Source of the DNA: DATLLJ01 sp965229885
GTDB taxonomy: Bacteria > Acidobacteriota > Vicinamibacteria > Vicinamibacterales > CAVVIG01
Direction: 5' to 3'
NCBI GenBank assembly: GCA_965229885.1
Contig: CBDDJX010000003.1
Span: 248,001-312,000 of the forward strand
Length of the DNA: 64,000 bases
Part shown: positions 1 through 8,379 of the stretch, in pieces
Position numbering within the stretch: the first letter of the stretch is position 1
Layout: every line of letters begins with the position of its first letter
Translations under genes and position numbers: made by a program
The notes under the pieces: generated by a model
Database searches by the model: none
Told to the model about the DNA's origin: nothing
Seen by the model: the letters and a program-made list of their open reading frames with translations, nothing else

Positions 1-171
1 TTCCTGGGCCGGACGATCGCGTGGGACGCCGACCTGGATCGGAAGGTCGACGCCTTAACGCCCGCCGTCATCAAAGCGGCGCTCGTCCGGCATCTCGATC
101 CCGCCAGGATCTCGACCGTCAAAGCGGGCGATTTTGCGAAAGTTGCTGCCGCGGTGCGGCCGACGCAGTAA
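1..171 (+). CDS. M16 zinc peptidase family protein, C-terminal end (partial)
   Basis: The reading frame is open from base 1 and ends with TAA at 169-171, giving 56 residues. The sequence (LDRKVDALTPAVIKAAL, then HLDPARISTVKAGDF) matches the last helix and strand of insulinase/pitrilysin-family (M16) peptidases, where a late 'L..ltp..v..a..k.l.p..' segment is followed by 'i..v.aGD'. No catalytic motif lies in this piece, so whether it is an active or structural M16 subunit cannot be told. A second, separate M16 pair lies at 15.5-18.2 kb. Confidence 0.6.
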   Translation, partial: FLGRTIAWDADLDRKVDALTPAVIKAALVRHLDPARISTVKAGDFAKVAAAVRPTQ

Positions 172-410
172 CCCCTTACTTCACTCGGCCATGGATCCCT
201 GGGTGAGCATTCGCACCTTGACGGCGGCCGAGCTTGATTGCGGCGTAGAGCCCGGGTACAAACGAGCAGCGTGACCGGCGTCGACAGAGATCGCCTGAAT
301 TTAGCCCGCAATCGGAATCGCTTGCCTTGGGGACGCCCGGTAATGCGCTTGAGGGCTCGAAAAGGCTCGCGGATGTCGAGCGGGCACGGTACAGTGCTCG
401 TCATCGCGAC

Positions 411-659
411 CTGTACCGCGGCGCGGGCAGTCCGCACGCCGACACGCTGCTGATGGCCTATTTCCAGAAAGAGCGGATTCTCGTCGACGTCGACGTCTAC
501 AACCCGGGCGCCACCGTGATTCCGTTTGCGCCGAACCTGCTGGAGAACATCACCAAACGCAAGCTGCGCATCGACCGCATCGTGCCGCTGCACGCGGCGA
601 TCGGTCCGTACAGCGAGTTCGTCAACGTCGTGCAGCCGGCGAAGGCGACCACGAATTAG
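411..659 (+). pseudogene. C-terminal remnant of an MBL-fold metallo-hydrolase
   Basis: From about 429 the frame reads SPHADTLLMAYFQKERILVD, then VDVYNPG and ENITKRKLRIDRIVPLHAAI, up to TAG at 657-659. In MBL-fold hydrolases the segment 'H.dtl..yfp.e.ilv..D.y.p' followed by '..l.vd.ivplHg' forms the C-terminal part of the fold, carrying late metal ligands (D and H). The N-terminal two thirds with the HxHxDH motif are absent; upstream bases (172-410) give no recognisable protein in any frame. I infer a deletion remnant rather than a functional gene. Confidence 0.5.
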
Positions 660-690
660 CCGTACGCTTCCGCCTCTGACGGAATCATAC

Positions 691-1953
691 GAGGTGGCGA
701 TCGTCGGTGCCGGCGCCGCCGGCCTCGCGACCGCCATCTTCGCGCGACGACAGAATCCGGCGCGATCGGTCGTGCTGATCGAAGGCGCGCGGAAGCCTGG
801 CGCCAAGATTCTCGTCAGCGGCGGATCGCGCTGCAACCTCACCAACGCTGTCGTCACCGAGCACGATTTCTGGGGAGGGCGATCGACGATCGTCCGTCGG
901 GTGCTGCGTGCGTTTCCGGTGGACGAGACGATCGCGTTTTTTCGCGAGCTCGGCGTGTCTGTTCACGAAGAGCCCGGCGGCAAGCTGTTTCCCGACAGCA
1001 ACCGTGCGCGCGACGTGCTCGACGCGCTCGTTCGCGAAACCGGCCGCGTCGGCGCGACTCTGTTATCCGGCCACCGGGTCCTCGATGTCGTACCGGCCGG
1101 CGACCTCTTCGAGCTCACGACCTCGACCGGCCGTCTTCACGCGAAGGCCGTCGTGCTCGCGACCGGGGGTCAGTCCCTTCCGAAGACCGGAAGCGACGGC
1201 ACCGGGTTCGTCATTGCGCGCCGTCTTGGTCACACGATCGTCCCGCCGACGCCGGGGCTCGTGCCGCTGCTACTGGACGATCCTCGAAACCCTGGAGACG
1301 CCGGAACAAGCGTCCCGCTGCATCGCACCCTCGCGGGAGTCTCACAGGATGTCGCGCTCACGATCTGGGCCGACGGCGCGGCTCGGACGCGGATCGAGGG
1401 TGCATTGCTGTGGACGCACATCGGCGTCAGCGGTCCTGTGGCGATGAATGCGTCCCGACACTGGCTCAGGGCCGAGCTCGAAGGACGAACAACCACGATC
1501 ACGATCAATTGTTTCCCAGGGCTGTCGTTTGAGGCGCTCGACCGCCGATGGACAGCGCTTTCGGGCGAGCGGCCCGCCGCGACGCTTCAGCATGCGCTAG
1601 CGACCATGGTGCCAGCGTCGGTGGCAACGGCCCTCGTCGCGCAGCTGGATCTGGATGGGACGAGACCACTGGCGCATCTGGCCCGCGACGATCGACGCCG
1701 CCTCGTGCATGCGCTCGTCGCGTGGCCGCTCGCCATCACCGGCACACGCGGCTACAACTACGCGGAAGTGACGGCCGGCGGCGTCTCACTGAGCGAGATC
1801 GAGCCGTCGACGATGCAGTCGCGCGTCTGTGCGGGGTTGTATCTGGTGGGAGAGATTCTCGACATCGATGGCCGCATCGGCGGCTTCAACTTTCAGTGGG
1901 CGTGGTCGAGCGCGCGGGTCGCTGGCTCCGCGCTTGGGCTAGCGGAGCCGTAA
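691..1953 (+). CDS. HI0933/BaiN-family NAD(P)/FAD-dependent oxidoreductase
   Basis: About 420 residues, usual length for the family. The N-terminus has the FAD-binding dinucleotide fold (VAIVGAGAAGLATAI), then the family motif KPGAKILVSGGSRCNLTN, a central ATGGQSLPKTGSDGTG, and a C-terminal YNYAEVTAGGVSLSEIEP and GEILDIDGRIGGFNFQWAW, all typical of HI0933-like flavoproteins. Some members reduce bile-acid or other enoate substrates, but the cellular substrate of most is unknown. The start is chosen at GTG 691, directly before the Rossmann strand; an in-frame ATG at 526 would overlap the upstream remnant in another frame. It is followed convergently by the gene ending at 1956. Confidence 0.9.
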   Translation, partial: EVAIVGAGAAGLATAIFARRQNPARSVVLIEGARKPGAKILVSGGSRCNLTNAVVTEHDFWGGRSTIVRRVLRAFPVDETIAFFRELGVSVHEEPGGKLFPDSNRARDVLDALVRETGRVGATLLSGHRVLDVVPAGDLFELTTSTGRLHAKAVVLATGGQSLPKTGSDGTGFVIARRLGHTIVPPTPGLVPLLLDDPRNPGDAGTSVPLHRTLAGVSQDVALTIWADGAARTRIEGALLWTHIGVSGPVAMNASRHWLRAELEGRTTTITINCFPGLSFEALDRRWTALSGERPAATLQHALATMVPASVATALVAQLDLDGTRPLAHLARDDRRRLVHALVAWPLAITGTRGYNYAEVTAGGVSLSEIEPSTMQSRVCAGLYLVGEILDIDGRIGGFNFQWAWSSARVAGSALGLAEP

Positions 1954-1955
1954 GC

Positions 1956-2174
1956 CTACCCAGGTTTTTCGACTTTCTTCTTCTTTGCGCGCGCTTTCGC
2001 CGGCTTGTTCGGCGCCGGATCGCTCGTGGCCTGAAGGACCACGATGCGGCTCGCGAACGTACGGCGGCCGTGCCCGTCGAAGTCGATCACCGTGTGGTGC
2101 TCGTTGACCTCCACGAGCGTGCCCGACCCATACGTGGCCTGCGCGACGCGATCGCCTTTGCTCCAACCCTTCAT
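1956..2174 (-). CDS. Small conserved protein with lysine-rich tail, function unknown
   Basis: Seventy-two residues from ATG at 2174, which follows a GGTGG purine stretch. The body (GDRVAQATYGSGTLVEVNEH, HTVIDFDGHGRRTF) resembles the small beta-barrel found in CarD/Tudor-like or UvrD-tail domains ('G..V.h..fG.G.V....g....V.F...g.k.l'), which bind protein or nucleic acid. The tail (KPAKARAKKKKVEKPG) is strongly basic. It lies 4 bp downstream of the RRM gene on the same strand, so the two are probably co-transcribed. An RNA- or DNA-associated role is inference from fold resemblance and context. Confidence 0.6.
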   Translation of the reverse strand: MKGWSKGDRVAQATYGSGTLVEVNEHHTVIDFDGHGRRTFASRIVVLQATSDPAPNKPAKARAKKKKVEKPG

Positions 2175-2178
2175 AGAT

Positions 2179-2505
2179 TTACCACCGCGGCTCACGGCGT
2201 CCGCCGCCGCCTCCACGATTGCCCCCGTAGCCACCGCCACCACCAAAGCCGCCCTCGGGCTTCGGCCGGGCTTCGTTGACCGTCAACGCGCGGCCACCGA
2301 GCTGATACTGATTGAGTTCGGTCGCCGCCTTCTGCGCTTCTTCGTCGGTCGCCATCTCGACAAACGCGAAACCGCGGGCGCGTCCGGTCGCAGCGTCGCG
2401 CATCACGCGTACCGTTTCGACCGTCCCTGCCTTGCTGAAGAGCTCCTGTAGCTCCGCCTCGCCGGTCGTGTAAGGCAGGTTCCCGACATACAGCCTTCGA
2501 CCCAT
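2179..2505 (-). CDS. RRM-type RNA-binding protein
   Basis: A 108-residue protein with one complete RNA recognition motif. RNP2 is LYVGNL (residues 5-10), RNP1 is RGFAFVEM (about 44-51), and the C-terminus is a glycine/arginine-rich tail (GGFGGGGGYGGNRGGGGG). This is the architecture of bacterial cold-inducible glycine-rich RNA-binding proteins that act as RNA chaperones. A GAGGAG Shine-Dalgarno precedes the ATG. The roughly 270 bp upstream, to the divergent NamZ gene, hold no recognisable gene and may carry a long 5' leader; I could not resolve a specific structure there. Confidence 0.92.
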   Translation of the reverse strand: MGRRLYVGNLPYTTGEAELQELFSKAGTVETVRVMRDAATGRARGFAFVEMATDEEAQKAATELNQYQLGGRALTVNEARPKPEGGFGGGGGYGGNRGGGGGRREPRW

Positions 2506-2779
2506 ACCGTCTCCTCTTGCCTACTCCGGGTTATTCGGGGTCGCTGCCCCGGTCCTTACCTCCGGGATCCCGTTCCCGGCGCTCACTCCGGGCGGTCCCG
2601 GAGCGGTGGCGCACGTCGGCTCGGCATTCACGTAGACGAGGGAACGAGTCAGGACTGAGGCTCGATCGGCTCTCGGCGCGGGCGAAGCCGGCTGGGCTGA
2701 CCACCAGACGCCGCGTAGCCTATCAATTCCCCCGACGGCAAGCAAGGGGGCGACGAACCGCGAACTATAATTCGCCCCG

Positions 2780-3943
2780 ATGCGCGTCATGCCGGGATCG
2801 GAACGCCTCCTCGAATCAGGCCTGCTGGCCGGCCGCCGCGTGGGCATCGTCTGCAACCCCGCCTCAGTTGACGGCGAGCTCCGGCATGTCGCTGACCGCC
2901 TGGCGGCCGATGCGGGCGTCCAGCTTGCCGCGCTCTTCGGCCCTCAGCATGGCTTCAGGTCCGACGTGCAGGAAAACATGATCGAGACCGGTCACGGGCG
3001 GGACGAGATCCGGCGCGTGCCGGTGTATTCGCTGTACAGCGAGACACGCGAGCCGACCGCCGAGATGCTCGGCGACCTCGACGTGCTCGTGATCGATCTC
3101 CAGGACGTCGGCACCCGCATTTATACCTACATCTACACGATGGCGAACTGCCTGCGCGCGGCGCGCCGGCACGGCGTCAAGGTGATCGTATGCGACCGGC
3201 CGAACCCCATCGGTGGCGTCGGGGTGGAAGGGTCGATGCTCGAGCGCGGGTTCGAGTCCTTCGTCGGGCTGTATCCCATTCCGATGCGACACGGGATGAC
3301 CATCGGCGAGCTCGCGCGGCTGTTCAACGAGCATTTCGGCATCGGGGCGGACCTCGAGGTCGAGACGATGGAGGGCTGGAAGCGGGAAATGTATGCGGAC
3401 CAGACCGGCCTGCCGTGGGTGCTGCCGTCGCCGAACATCCCGACCGTCGACAGCGCAGTCGTCTATCCGGGGACGGTGCTGTTCGAAGGGACGAACGTCT
3501 CGGAAGGACGCGGCACCACGCGTCCGTTCGAGCTCATCGGCGCTCCGTGGGTCGTCGCGGAGCCGTTTGCCGACGCGATGAACCGCCTCGAGTTGCCAGG
3601 CGTCCGCTTCCGGCCGGCACTCTTCGAGCCGGCGTTTCACAAGCACGCACAGACGAGCTGCGCGGGCTGTCAAGTCCACGTGCTCGATCGCGAGACGTTC
3701 CGCGCCGTCGAAACCGGCGTCGCGCTCGCCGGCGCCTTTCGCGCAAGCGATACGAGAGGCTTCCAGTGGCGCGAACCCCCGTACGAATACGAGCACGAGA
3801 AGCTGCCGATCGATATCCTGGCGGGGTCATCCGAGCTGCGGGAGCAGATCGACGCCGGCATGCCCGCACGCGAGATCGCCCGCTCGTGGGAAAAAGGCGT
3901 GGCGGAATTCCACAAGATCCGGCGCCGCTTTCTCTTGTATTAG
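2780..3943 (+). CDS. namZ: DUF1343 / NamZ-type exo-beta-N-acetylmuramidase
   Basis: 387 residues. The sequence carries the DUF1343 signatures throughout: NPASVDGELRHVAD, LFGPQHGFRSDVQENM, YSLYSETREPT, LVIDLQDVGTRIYTYIYTM, CDRPNPIGG, SPNIPTVDSAVVYPGTVLFE and GTNVSEGRGTTRPFE. In Bacteroidetes and Bacillus, NamZ removes terminal N-acetylmuramic acid from peptidoglycan fragments, working with NagZ and amidases in cell-wall turnover. I see no clear signal peptide with this start (an alternative ATG lies three codons in), so export is uncertain. The gene ends with TAG and converges on the LOG-family gene. Confidence 0.9.
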   Translation: MRVMPGSERLLESGLLAGRRVGIVCNPASVDGELRHVADRLAADAGVQLAALFGPQHGFRSDVQENMIETGHGRDEIRRVPVYSLYSETREPTAEMLGDLDVLVIDLQDVGTRIYTYIYTMANCLRAARRHGVKVIVCDRPNPIGGVGVEGSMLERGFESFVGLYPIPMRHGMTIGELARLFNEHFGIGADLEVETMEGWKREMYADQTGLPWVLPSPNIPTVDSAVVYPGTVLFEGTNVSEGRGTTRPFELIGAPWVVAEPFADAMNRLELPGVRFRPALFEPAFHKHAQTSCAGCQVHVLDRETFRAVETGVALAGAFRASDTRGFQWREPPYEYEHEKLPIDILAGSSELREQIDAGMPAREIARSWEKGVAEFHKIRRRFLLY

Positions 3944-3976
3944 CGCTCGGCCCTAAGCCTTACGCCCTCAGCCTTG

Positions 3977-4841
3977 TCATCCTCGTGTCTTCGCGATTCC
4001 CGGCACCGCCCCCTCCTGCCCGGTGCGCGGTGTGAGATGGTGGGCGATCAGATGGTCGCGTAGTTGCTCGAATGCGTCGGACGCGGTGTCCGCATATTGC
4101 AGCAGCTCCAGATCCTGCTCGGCAATCGCTCCCCATTCCGCCATCGGCTGAAACGACAGGACCTGATCCCAGTAGTCGCGGCCGTACAGAATGACGGCGA
4201 TCTTCTTCGAGAGCTTGTCGGTCTGCACGAGCGTGAGGATCTCGAACAGCTCGTCCAGCGTCCCGAACCCGCCAGGAAAAATAACGAGCGCCTTCGCCAG
4301 GTACGCGAACCAGAACTTCCGCATGAAGAAGTAGTGGAACTCGAACTGCAGGCCGTCGGTGATGTACGGGTTCACCTCCTGCTCGAACGGCAGGCGGATG
4401 TTCAGACCGATCGTCTTGCCCCCGGCTTCGTGCGCGCCCCGGTTGGCCGCTTCCATGATTCCCGGCCCCCCCGCCCGACGTGACAACGAAGCGATGGTCC
4501 TCCGACTGCAGCGTGCTGCTCCAGGCGGTGAGGAGGCGGGCCAGTTCGCGCGCCTCTTCGTAGTACCGGGCCCATTCGACCGCCTTCCGAGATTTCTTCA
4601 GCTCGATGTCATGGTTCTCGTCGGCGTTGCGAACGCCGCGCGCCCTCAGCGTCTGGAGCGCGCGCTGGGCCCGCTCACGGCTGTCGACGCGGGCCGACCC
4701 GAAAAACACCACGGTGTCCTGAATCTTCTGGTCCCTGAACCGGCGGAGCGGCTCGAGGTACTCGGAAAGGAGACGGATGGGCCGGGCTTCGTTGCTCTCG
4801 AGAAACTCGCCGTTCAAATAGGCCAGCGGCTGTTGCAGCAT
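3977..4841 (-). pseudogene. LOG-family (TIGR00730) protein, frameshifted
   Basis: Two overlapping frames together make one LOG/lysine-decarboxylase-like protein (cytokinin riboside 5'-monophosphate phosphoribohydrolase family). The N-terminal frame, from ATG 4841, runs through DTVVFFGSARVDSRERA to RFVVTSGGGAG. The C-terminal frame then continues GGPGIMEAANRGAHEAGGK, NIRLPFEQEVNPYI and the family signature FPGGFGTLDELFEILTLVQT. The switch falls in a run of seven C (4466-4472); removing one base restores GGGPGIMEAANRG, the catalytic loop. Either a true +1 mutation or a homopolymer sequencing error. If the reading error is corrected, the protein is about 288 residues, a normal length for long LOG proteins. 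Confidence 0.85.
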
Positions 4842-4963
4842 ACGTTCTCAATGTACCACCAGTGTTATGATTCGCGCTTTCCGAGGAGTCCCCAATCGCG
4901 ACAAAGCCCGCGACGGAGCCCAGCGTCGACATCTCGATCGCGATCGTCGCCCCACTGGCCCTG

Positions 4964-5380
4964 GTGCTCAAGGCGTTTTTCGACGCCGCCGCCTTGGGTG
5001 CGTGGTGGCAGGCTAAGCATTCCGTCACGACGCCTCGCGCCCTTGGACCGTACGCAATCGAATGGAGGCCAACTGATTTCAGCGACCAGGTCCTGGGCCG
5101 CCTGGGCGGCGTCTTCCGCGGCACGGTGATGCAATTCGACCCGGGACGCGGCTTCTTCGTCGCCGATTGCTTCTGGCTGCCTCCCGACGGCGATCCGATC
5201 GGTCCCATGGCGCTCGAGGTCGCCTGCGCGCTGGCCGGCCCGGACGCCGCGTCGCCGACGCTGCTGCACGTGAGGCAATCGGGATTCGAAGAAAGCGTTC
5301 GCTGGCGGCGGTACTACGAAATCGTGGGGCCCGGCTGGGAGCGCGCACTCGTGTCGCTGCGATCGCTGCTCGAGAAATGA
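4964..5380 (+). CDS. SRPBCC/AHSA1-like protein
   Basis: From GTG 4964 the protein is 138 residues. It starts with KAFFDAAALGAWW, the 'Aft.p..l..WW' segment of START/AHSA1-domain proteins, and continues through GPYAIEWRPT, LGGVFRGTVMQFDPGRGF and a C-terminal EESVRWRRYYEIVGPGWERA (cf. family 'W...l.gWe..l..Lk..l'). The frame and the domain extend upstream to about 4895 (PSVDISIAIVAPLALVL is the expected first beta strand), but the only codon well spaced after the GAGGAG at 4883-4888 is ATC. The real start may therefore be non-standard or lost. The ligand is unknown. Confidence 0.75.
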   Translation: MLKAFFDAAALGAWWQAKHSVTTPRALGPYAIEWRPTDFSDQVLGRLGGVFRGTVMQFDPGRGFFVADCFWLPPDGDPIGPMALEVACALAGPDAASPTLLHVRQSGFEESVRWRRYYEIVGPGWERALVSLRSLLEK

Positions 5381-5384
5381 AGGT

Positions 5385-6800
5385 TCAGAGTCGTTGAACC
5401 TTCAGATAGTTCGCGTCGCTGCGCGTCAGGTCCGGGCTGATGCTGATCAGCACGACGACGGAGCCGGCGGGCACCAGGCCGCGGGCCACGAGCTCCTGAC
5501 CAATGAGCGCCCCCGCTGCATCAACGTTCTCGCCGATGTCGGTGCACACCGGTATCACGCCCCAATACAACGACAGCCGACGCGCCATCTCGACACGATC
5601 GGTTGTGGCGAAAATCGGTGCCCGCGGACGCAACGCCGACAGCCGCCGGGCGGTCGTTCCGCCACGCGTCACGGCGAGAATCGCCTGCGCTTCGTCCCAA
5701 TTGGCAAGCATCACGGCCGCCTCGCACAGCGCCTGCGCGTGATCGGCCTCGTACATCGAATCGGCCGGCGCTGAGGGGGTGAACGACGGCGTCAGCTCCG
5801 CGTCGCGGATGATCGCGTCGAGGGTCTGCACCGCACGTGCGGGAAACCGGCCGATGGCTGTTTCGCCCGCCAGCATGATCACGTCCACGCCGTCGGCCAC
5901 CGCGCTGGCCGCGTCATTGACTTCGGCGCGCGTGGGACGCGGCTCCTCGGTCATCGATTCGAGCACCTGCGTCGCCACGATGACCGGTATGCCGTACTGC
6001 CGCGCACCGCGCGTGATGGTCTTCTGCGCCCGCGGGACCTGCTCGAGCGGCATCTCGAGCCCCAGATCGCCCCGCGCCACCATGACGGCGTCGCACGACT
6101 CCAGAATGTCTTTGAGATGCGTGAGCGCTTCAGGCCGCTCCAGTTTGGCGACCAGGGGAACACCCGCGGCGCTGGCGTCCGCCATCAACCGACGCGCCCG
6201 CTGAAGGTCGGCCCCGGTCTGTACGAAGCTGACCGCGACCATGTCCACGCCGAGCGACAGGCCGAACCGCAGGTCGTCAGCATCCTTGGGCGTGATGGCC
6301 GACGCTGCCAGCCGGACTCCAGGTGCATTGATCCCCTTGTGCTCGCCGATCTCACGTCCTTCAATGACCGTGGTGTGGATTTCCTGGCCGTCGGCCGCAT
6401 CGACGCGCAGTTCGACAAGCCCGTCGGCCAGCAGTAGTCGATCCCCGGACTTGACACTCTGAGCGAGGCCCGCGAACGTCGTCGAGATGCGGCCCGGTCT
6501 GCCGACAAAGCCGCCTGTTGCGATCGTCAGCCTGTCCCCGGCCTTGACGGAGAGCGGTCGGCCTCCTTCGAGCGCACCCGTGCGAATCTTCGGCCCGCCA
6601 AGATCCTGCAGGATCGCCACCTCGCGGTGCGCGCGCGCGGCCGCCGCGCGCACCCGCGCGAACGCGGCGCGGTGCCAATCGTGCGTGCCATGCGAGAAAT
6701 TCAGACGGACGATATCGGCGCCGGCGGCGATGAGCGCATCGAGGACCGCGTCGTTGTTGCTCGCCGGGCCGACCGTCGCAATGATCTTGGTATGTCGCAT
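5385..6800 (-). CDS. pyk: Pyruvate kinase
   Basis: 471 residues, normal for bacterial pyruvate kinase, which transfers phosphate from phosphoenolpyruvate to ADP in the last step of glycolysis. Visible signatures: MRHTKIIATVGPASNN at the N-terminus, RLNFSHGTHDWH, LQDLGGPKIRTGAL, the active-site block LVAKLERPEAL and MVARGDLGLEMPLEQVPRAQ (with the magnesium/potassium-site residues), then VATQVLESM and VNDAASAVADGVDVIMLAGE. The C-terminal allosteric-type domain ends SDANYLKVQRL. It converges on the SRPBCC gene and is divergent from the amidase unit. Confidence 0.97.
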   Translation of the reverse strand: MRHTKIIATVGPASNNDAVLDALIAAGADIVRLNFSHGTHDWHRAAFARVRAAAARAHREVAILQDLGGPKIRTGALEGGRPLSVKAGDRLTIATGGFVGRPGRISTTFAGLAQSVKSGDRLLLADGLVELRVDAADGQEIHTTVIEGREIGEHKGINAPGVRLAASAITPKDADDLRFGLSLGVDMVAVSFVQTGADLQRARRLMADASAAGVPLVAKLERPEALTHLKDILESCDAVMVARGDLGLEMPLEQVPRAQKTITRGARQYGIPVIVATQVLESMTEEPRPTRAEVNDAASAVADGVDVIMLAGETAIGRFPARAVQTLDAIIRDAELTPSFTPSAPADSMYEADHAQALCEAAVMLANWDEAQAILAVTRGGTTARRLSALRPRAPIFATTDRVEMARRLSLYWGVIPVCTDIGENVDAAGALIGQELVARGLVPAGSVVVLISISPDLTRSDANYLKVQRL

Positions 6801-6860
6801 CGGAGAAACGAGTCGTTCATCGATAGAATAGCGAAATGGGCTCTATCGTATCTGAACCGC

Positions 6861-7022
6861 ATGACTGTTGACTCCTGGCTCCAGGCGGCGATCGCCGACG
6901 CCGCGCGCCGCGGGCTGCCGGAGCTCAAGCCGCTGCTCGAAGCGCTGGCGCGCGCCACGACGCTCCTGCGCGACGCTGACTGGAACGAAGATGCAACGGG
7001 CCGGCGCACACCTCATGGATAA
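6861..7022 (+). CDS. Small helical protein coupled to amidase, function unknown
   Basis: 53 residues beginning MTVDSWLQAAIADAARRG, then LPELKPLLEALARATTLLRD. It looks like two amphipathic helices with no signal peptide or cysteines. Its last bases overlap the amidase start (ATGGATAA at 7015-7022), a typical translational-coupling arrangement. Small helical partners (GatC; AtzG for the amidase AtzE) are known to sit beside amidase-signature enzymes and stabilise them; by position I infer a similar partner role, but the sequence does not clearly match either family. Confidence 0.55.
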   Translation: MTVDSWLQAAIADAARRGLPELKPLLEALARATTLLRDADWNEDATGRRTPHG

Positions 7023-8370
7023 CGTCGGTGCGTTGACCCTCGAGGCATTCGGACGCCGCCTACGCGCACGCGAGCTGACGGCGGAGCAGGTCACCGACGC
7101 GTGCCTCCGCCGCATCGAGGAGGATAACCCGCGGCTGAACGCGTTCATCCTCGTGATGGCCGGCGCGGCGCGGCAGCAGGCGCGCGAGGCCGACCGCGAG
7201 CTGGCCGCCGGGCGCGATCGAGGGCTGCTCCATGGCGCCCCGATCTCCATCAAAGATCTCATCGATGTCGCCGGCACGCCGACCACGGCGGCGTCCCGCG
7301 TGCGGGAAGGGCACGTCGCGCTGCACGACGCGCCGGTCGTCGGCGCCCTGCGGGAAGCCGGTGCGGTGATCATCGGCAAGACCAACCTCCATGAATTCGC
7401 GCTCGGTACGACAAACGAAGATTCTGCGTTCGGGCCTGCTCACCATCCGCGCGACATCAGTCGCTCGCCGGGCGGCTCGAGCGGCGGGTCGGCGGTCAGC
7501 ACCGCCGCCGGCATGGCGCTGGCCACGCTCGGCACCGATACCGGCGGATCGATCCGCATTCCTGCGGCCGCCTGCGGTATTGTCGGCCTGAAGCCGGGGC
7601 ACGGGGAGCTTTCCACAGTCGGTGTCGTCCCGCTTTCCCGCCGGCTCGATCACGTCGGCCCACTCGCGCGGACGGTGGCCGATGCCGCGCTTCTGTATCG
7701 CGTACTTCGCGGTGGATCGCGATCCAGGTCCACGGCGCCCGTTCCGATCAGTGGTTTGCGACTCGCTCGGCCGTGCGGTTATTTCTGCGAGCTGCTCGAC
7801 GATGACGTGCGCGCCCGCTTTGACGACGCCGTCGATCGGCTCTGCGCCGCGGGAGCGCGGGTCACCGACGTCACCATCCGCCACGCGAGTCTGACGCCGG
7901 CGATCTATCTGCATCTCCTGTTGGCCGATGCGGCGGCCTATCACGCGCCAACGATCGAGCGTACGCCGGAGCGGTACACACCGCCGGTGCGTCTGCGTCT
8001 CGAAATGGGGCGCTATGTGCTGGCCGAAGATTACGTGCGGGCGCTGGAGGGACGGGAGATTCTGCGCCGGGAAGTCGACAGCGCGCTCGCGGGGCACGCG
8101 GCCCTGGTGCTGCCGACCCTGCCGATTCCGGCCCCGCCGATCGGCGCCGCATCAGTCCAGGTCGGCGCTGTCACGGAACCCGTCAGAAACCTGATGCTCC
8201 GGCTGACGCAGCTCTTCAACGTGACGGGGCACCCCGCCATTGCGCTGCCTGCGGGCGACACGCCGGCCGGGCTGCCGTGTTCGGTTCAGCTTGTCGGCGC
8301 CGAGACCGACAAGCTTCTGCCCGTGGCGCTCGCCTGCGAGGCTCACATCGCCGGGCCGCCACAGCGCTAA
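7015..8370 (+). CDS. Amidase-signature family amidohydrolase
   Basis: 452 residues. The amidase-signature Ser-cisSer-Lys triad is in place: the Lys in PISIKDLIDVAGTPT, the serines in SRSPGGSSGGSAVSTAAG and GTDTGGSIRIPAAACGIVGL, followed by KPGHGELSTVGVVPLSRRLD and HVGPLARTVADAALL. The C-terminal LTQLFNVTGHPAIALPAG is also standard. These enzymes hydrolyse amide bonds; the family includes GatA, AtzF and aryl-amidases. No gatB or gatC is nearby, so I do not call it GatA. The start at 7015 is preferred over an in-frame ATG at 6991 because it is coupled to the small upstream ORF. Confidence 0.9.
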   Translation: MDNVGALTLEAFGRRLRARELTAEQVTDACLRRIEEDNPRLNAFILVMAGAARQQAREADRELAAGRDRGLLHGAPISIKDLIDVAGTPTTAASRVREGHVALHDAPVVGALREAGAVIIGKTNLHEFALGTTNEDSAFGPAHHPRDISRSPGGSSGGSAVSTAAGMALATLGTDTGGSIRIPAAACGIVGLKPGHGELSTVGVVPLSRRLDHVGPLARTVADAALLYRVLRGGSRSRSTAPVPISGLRLARPCGYFCELLDDDVRARFDDAVDRLCAAGARVTDVTIRHASLTPAIYLHLLLADAAAYHAPTIERTPERYTPPVRLRLEMGRYVLAEDYVRALEGREILRREVDSALAGHAALVLPTLPIPAPPIGAASVQVGAVTEPVRNLMLRLTQLFNVTGHPAIALPAGDTPAGLPCSVQLVGAETDKLLPVALACEAHIAGPPQR

Positions 8371-8379
8371 TTTAGCGCG

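Noticed and set aside
172..410. A gene between the M16 tail and the MBL remnant
   Set aside because: Open frames there give no recognisable protein and no start site.
2864..3796. A 310-codon minus-strand open frame
   Set aside because: It is a shadow of namZ; its residues show no domain and the plus frame is a clear family member.
6990..8370. Amidase as GatA of the tRNA-dependent amidotransferase
   Set aside because: No GatB or GatC near it, and amidase-signature enzymes cannot be separated by motif alone.
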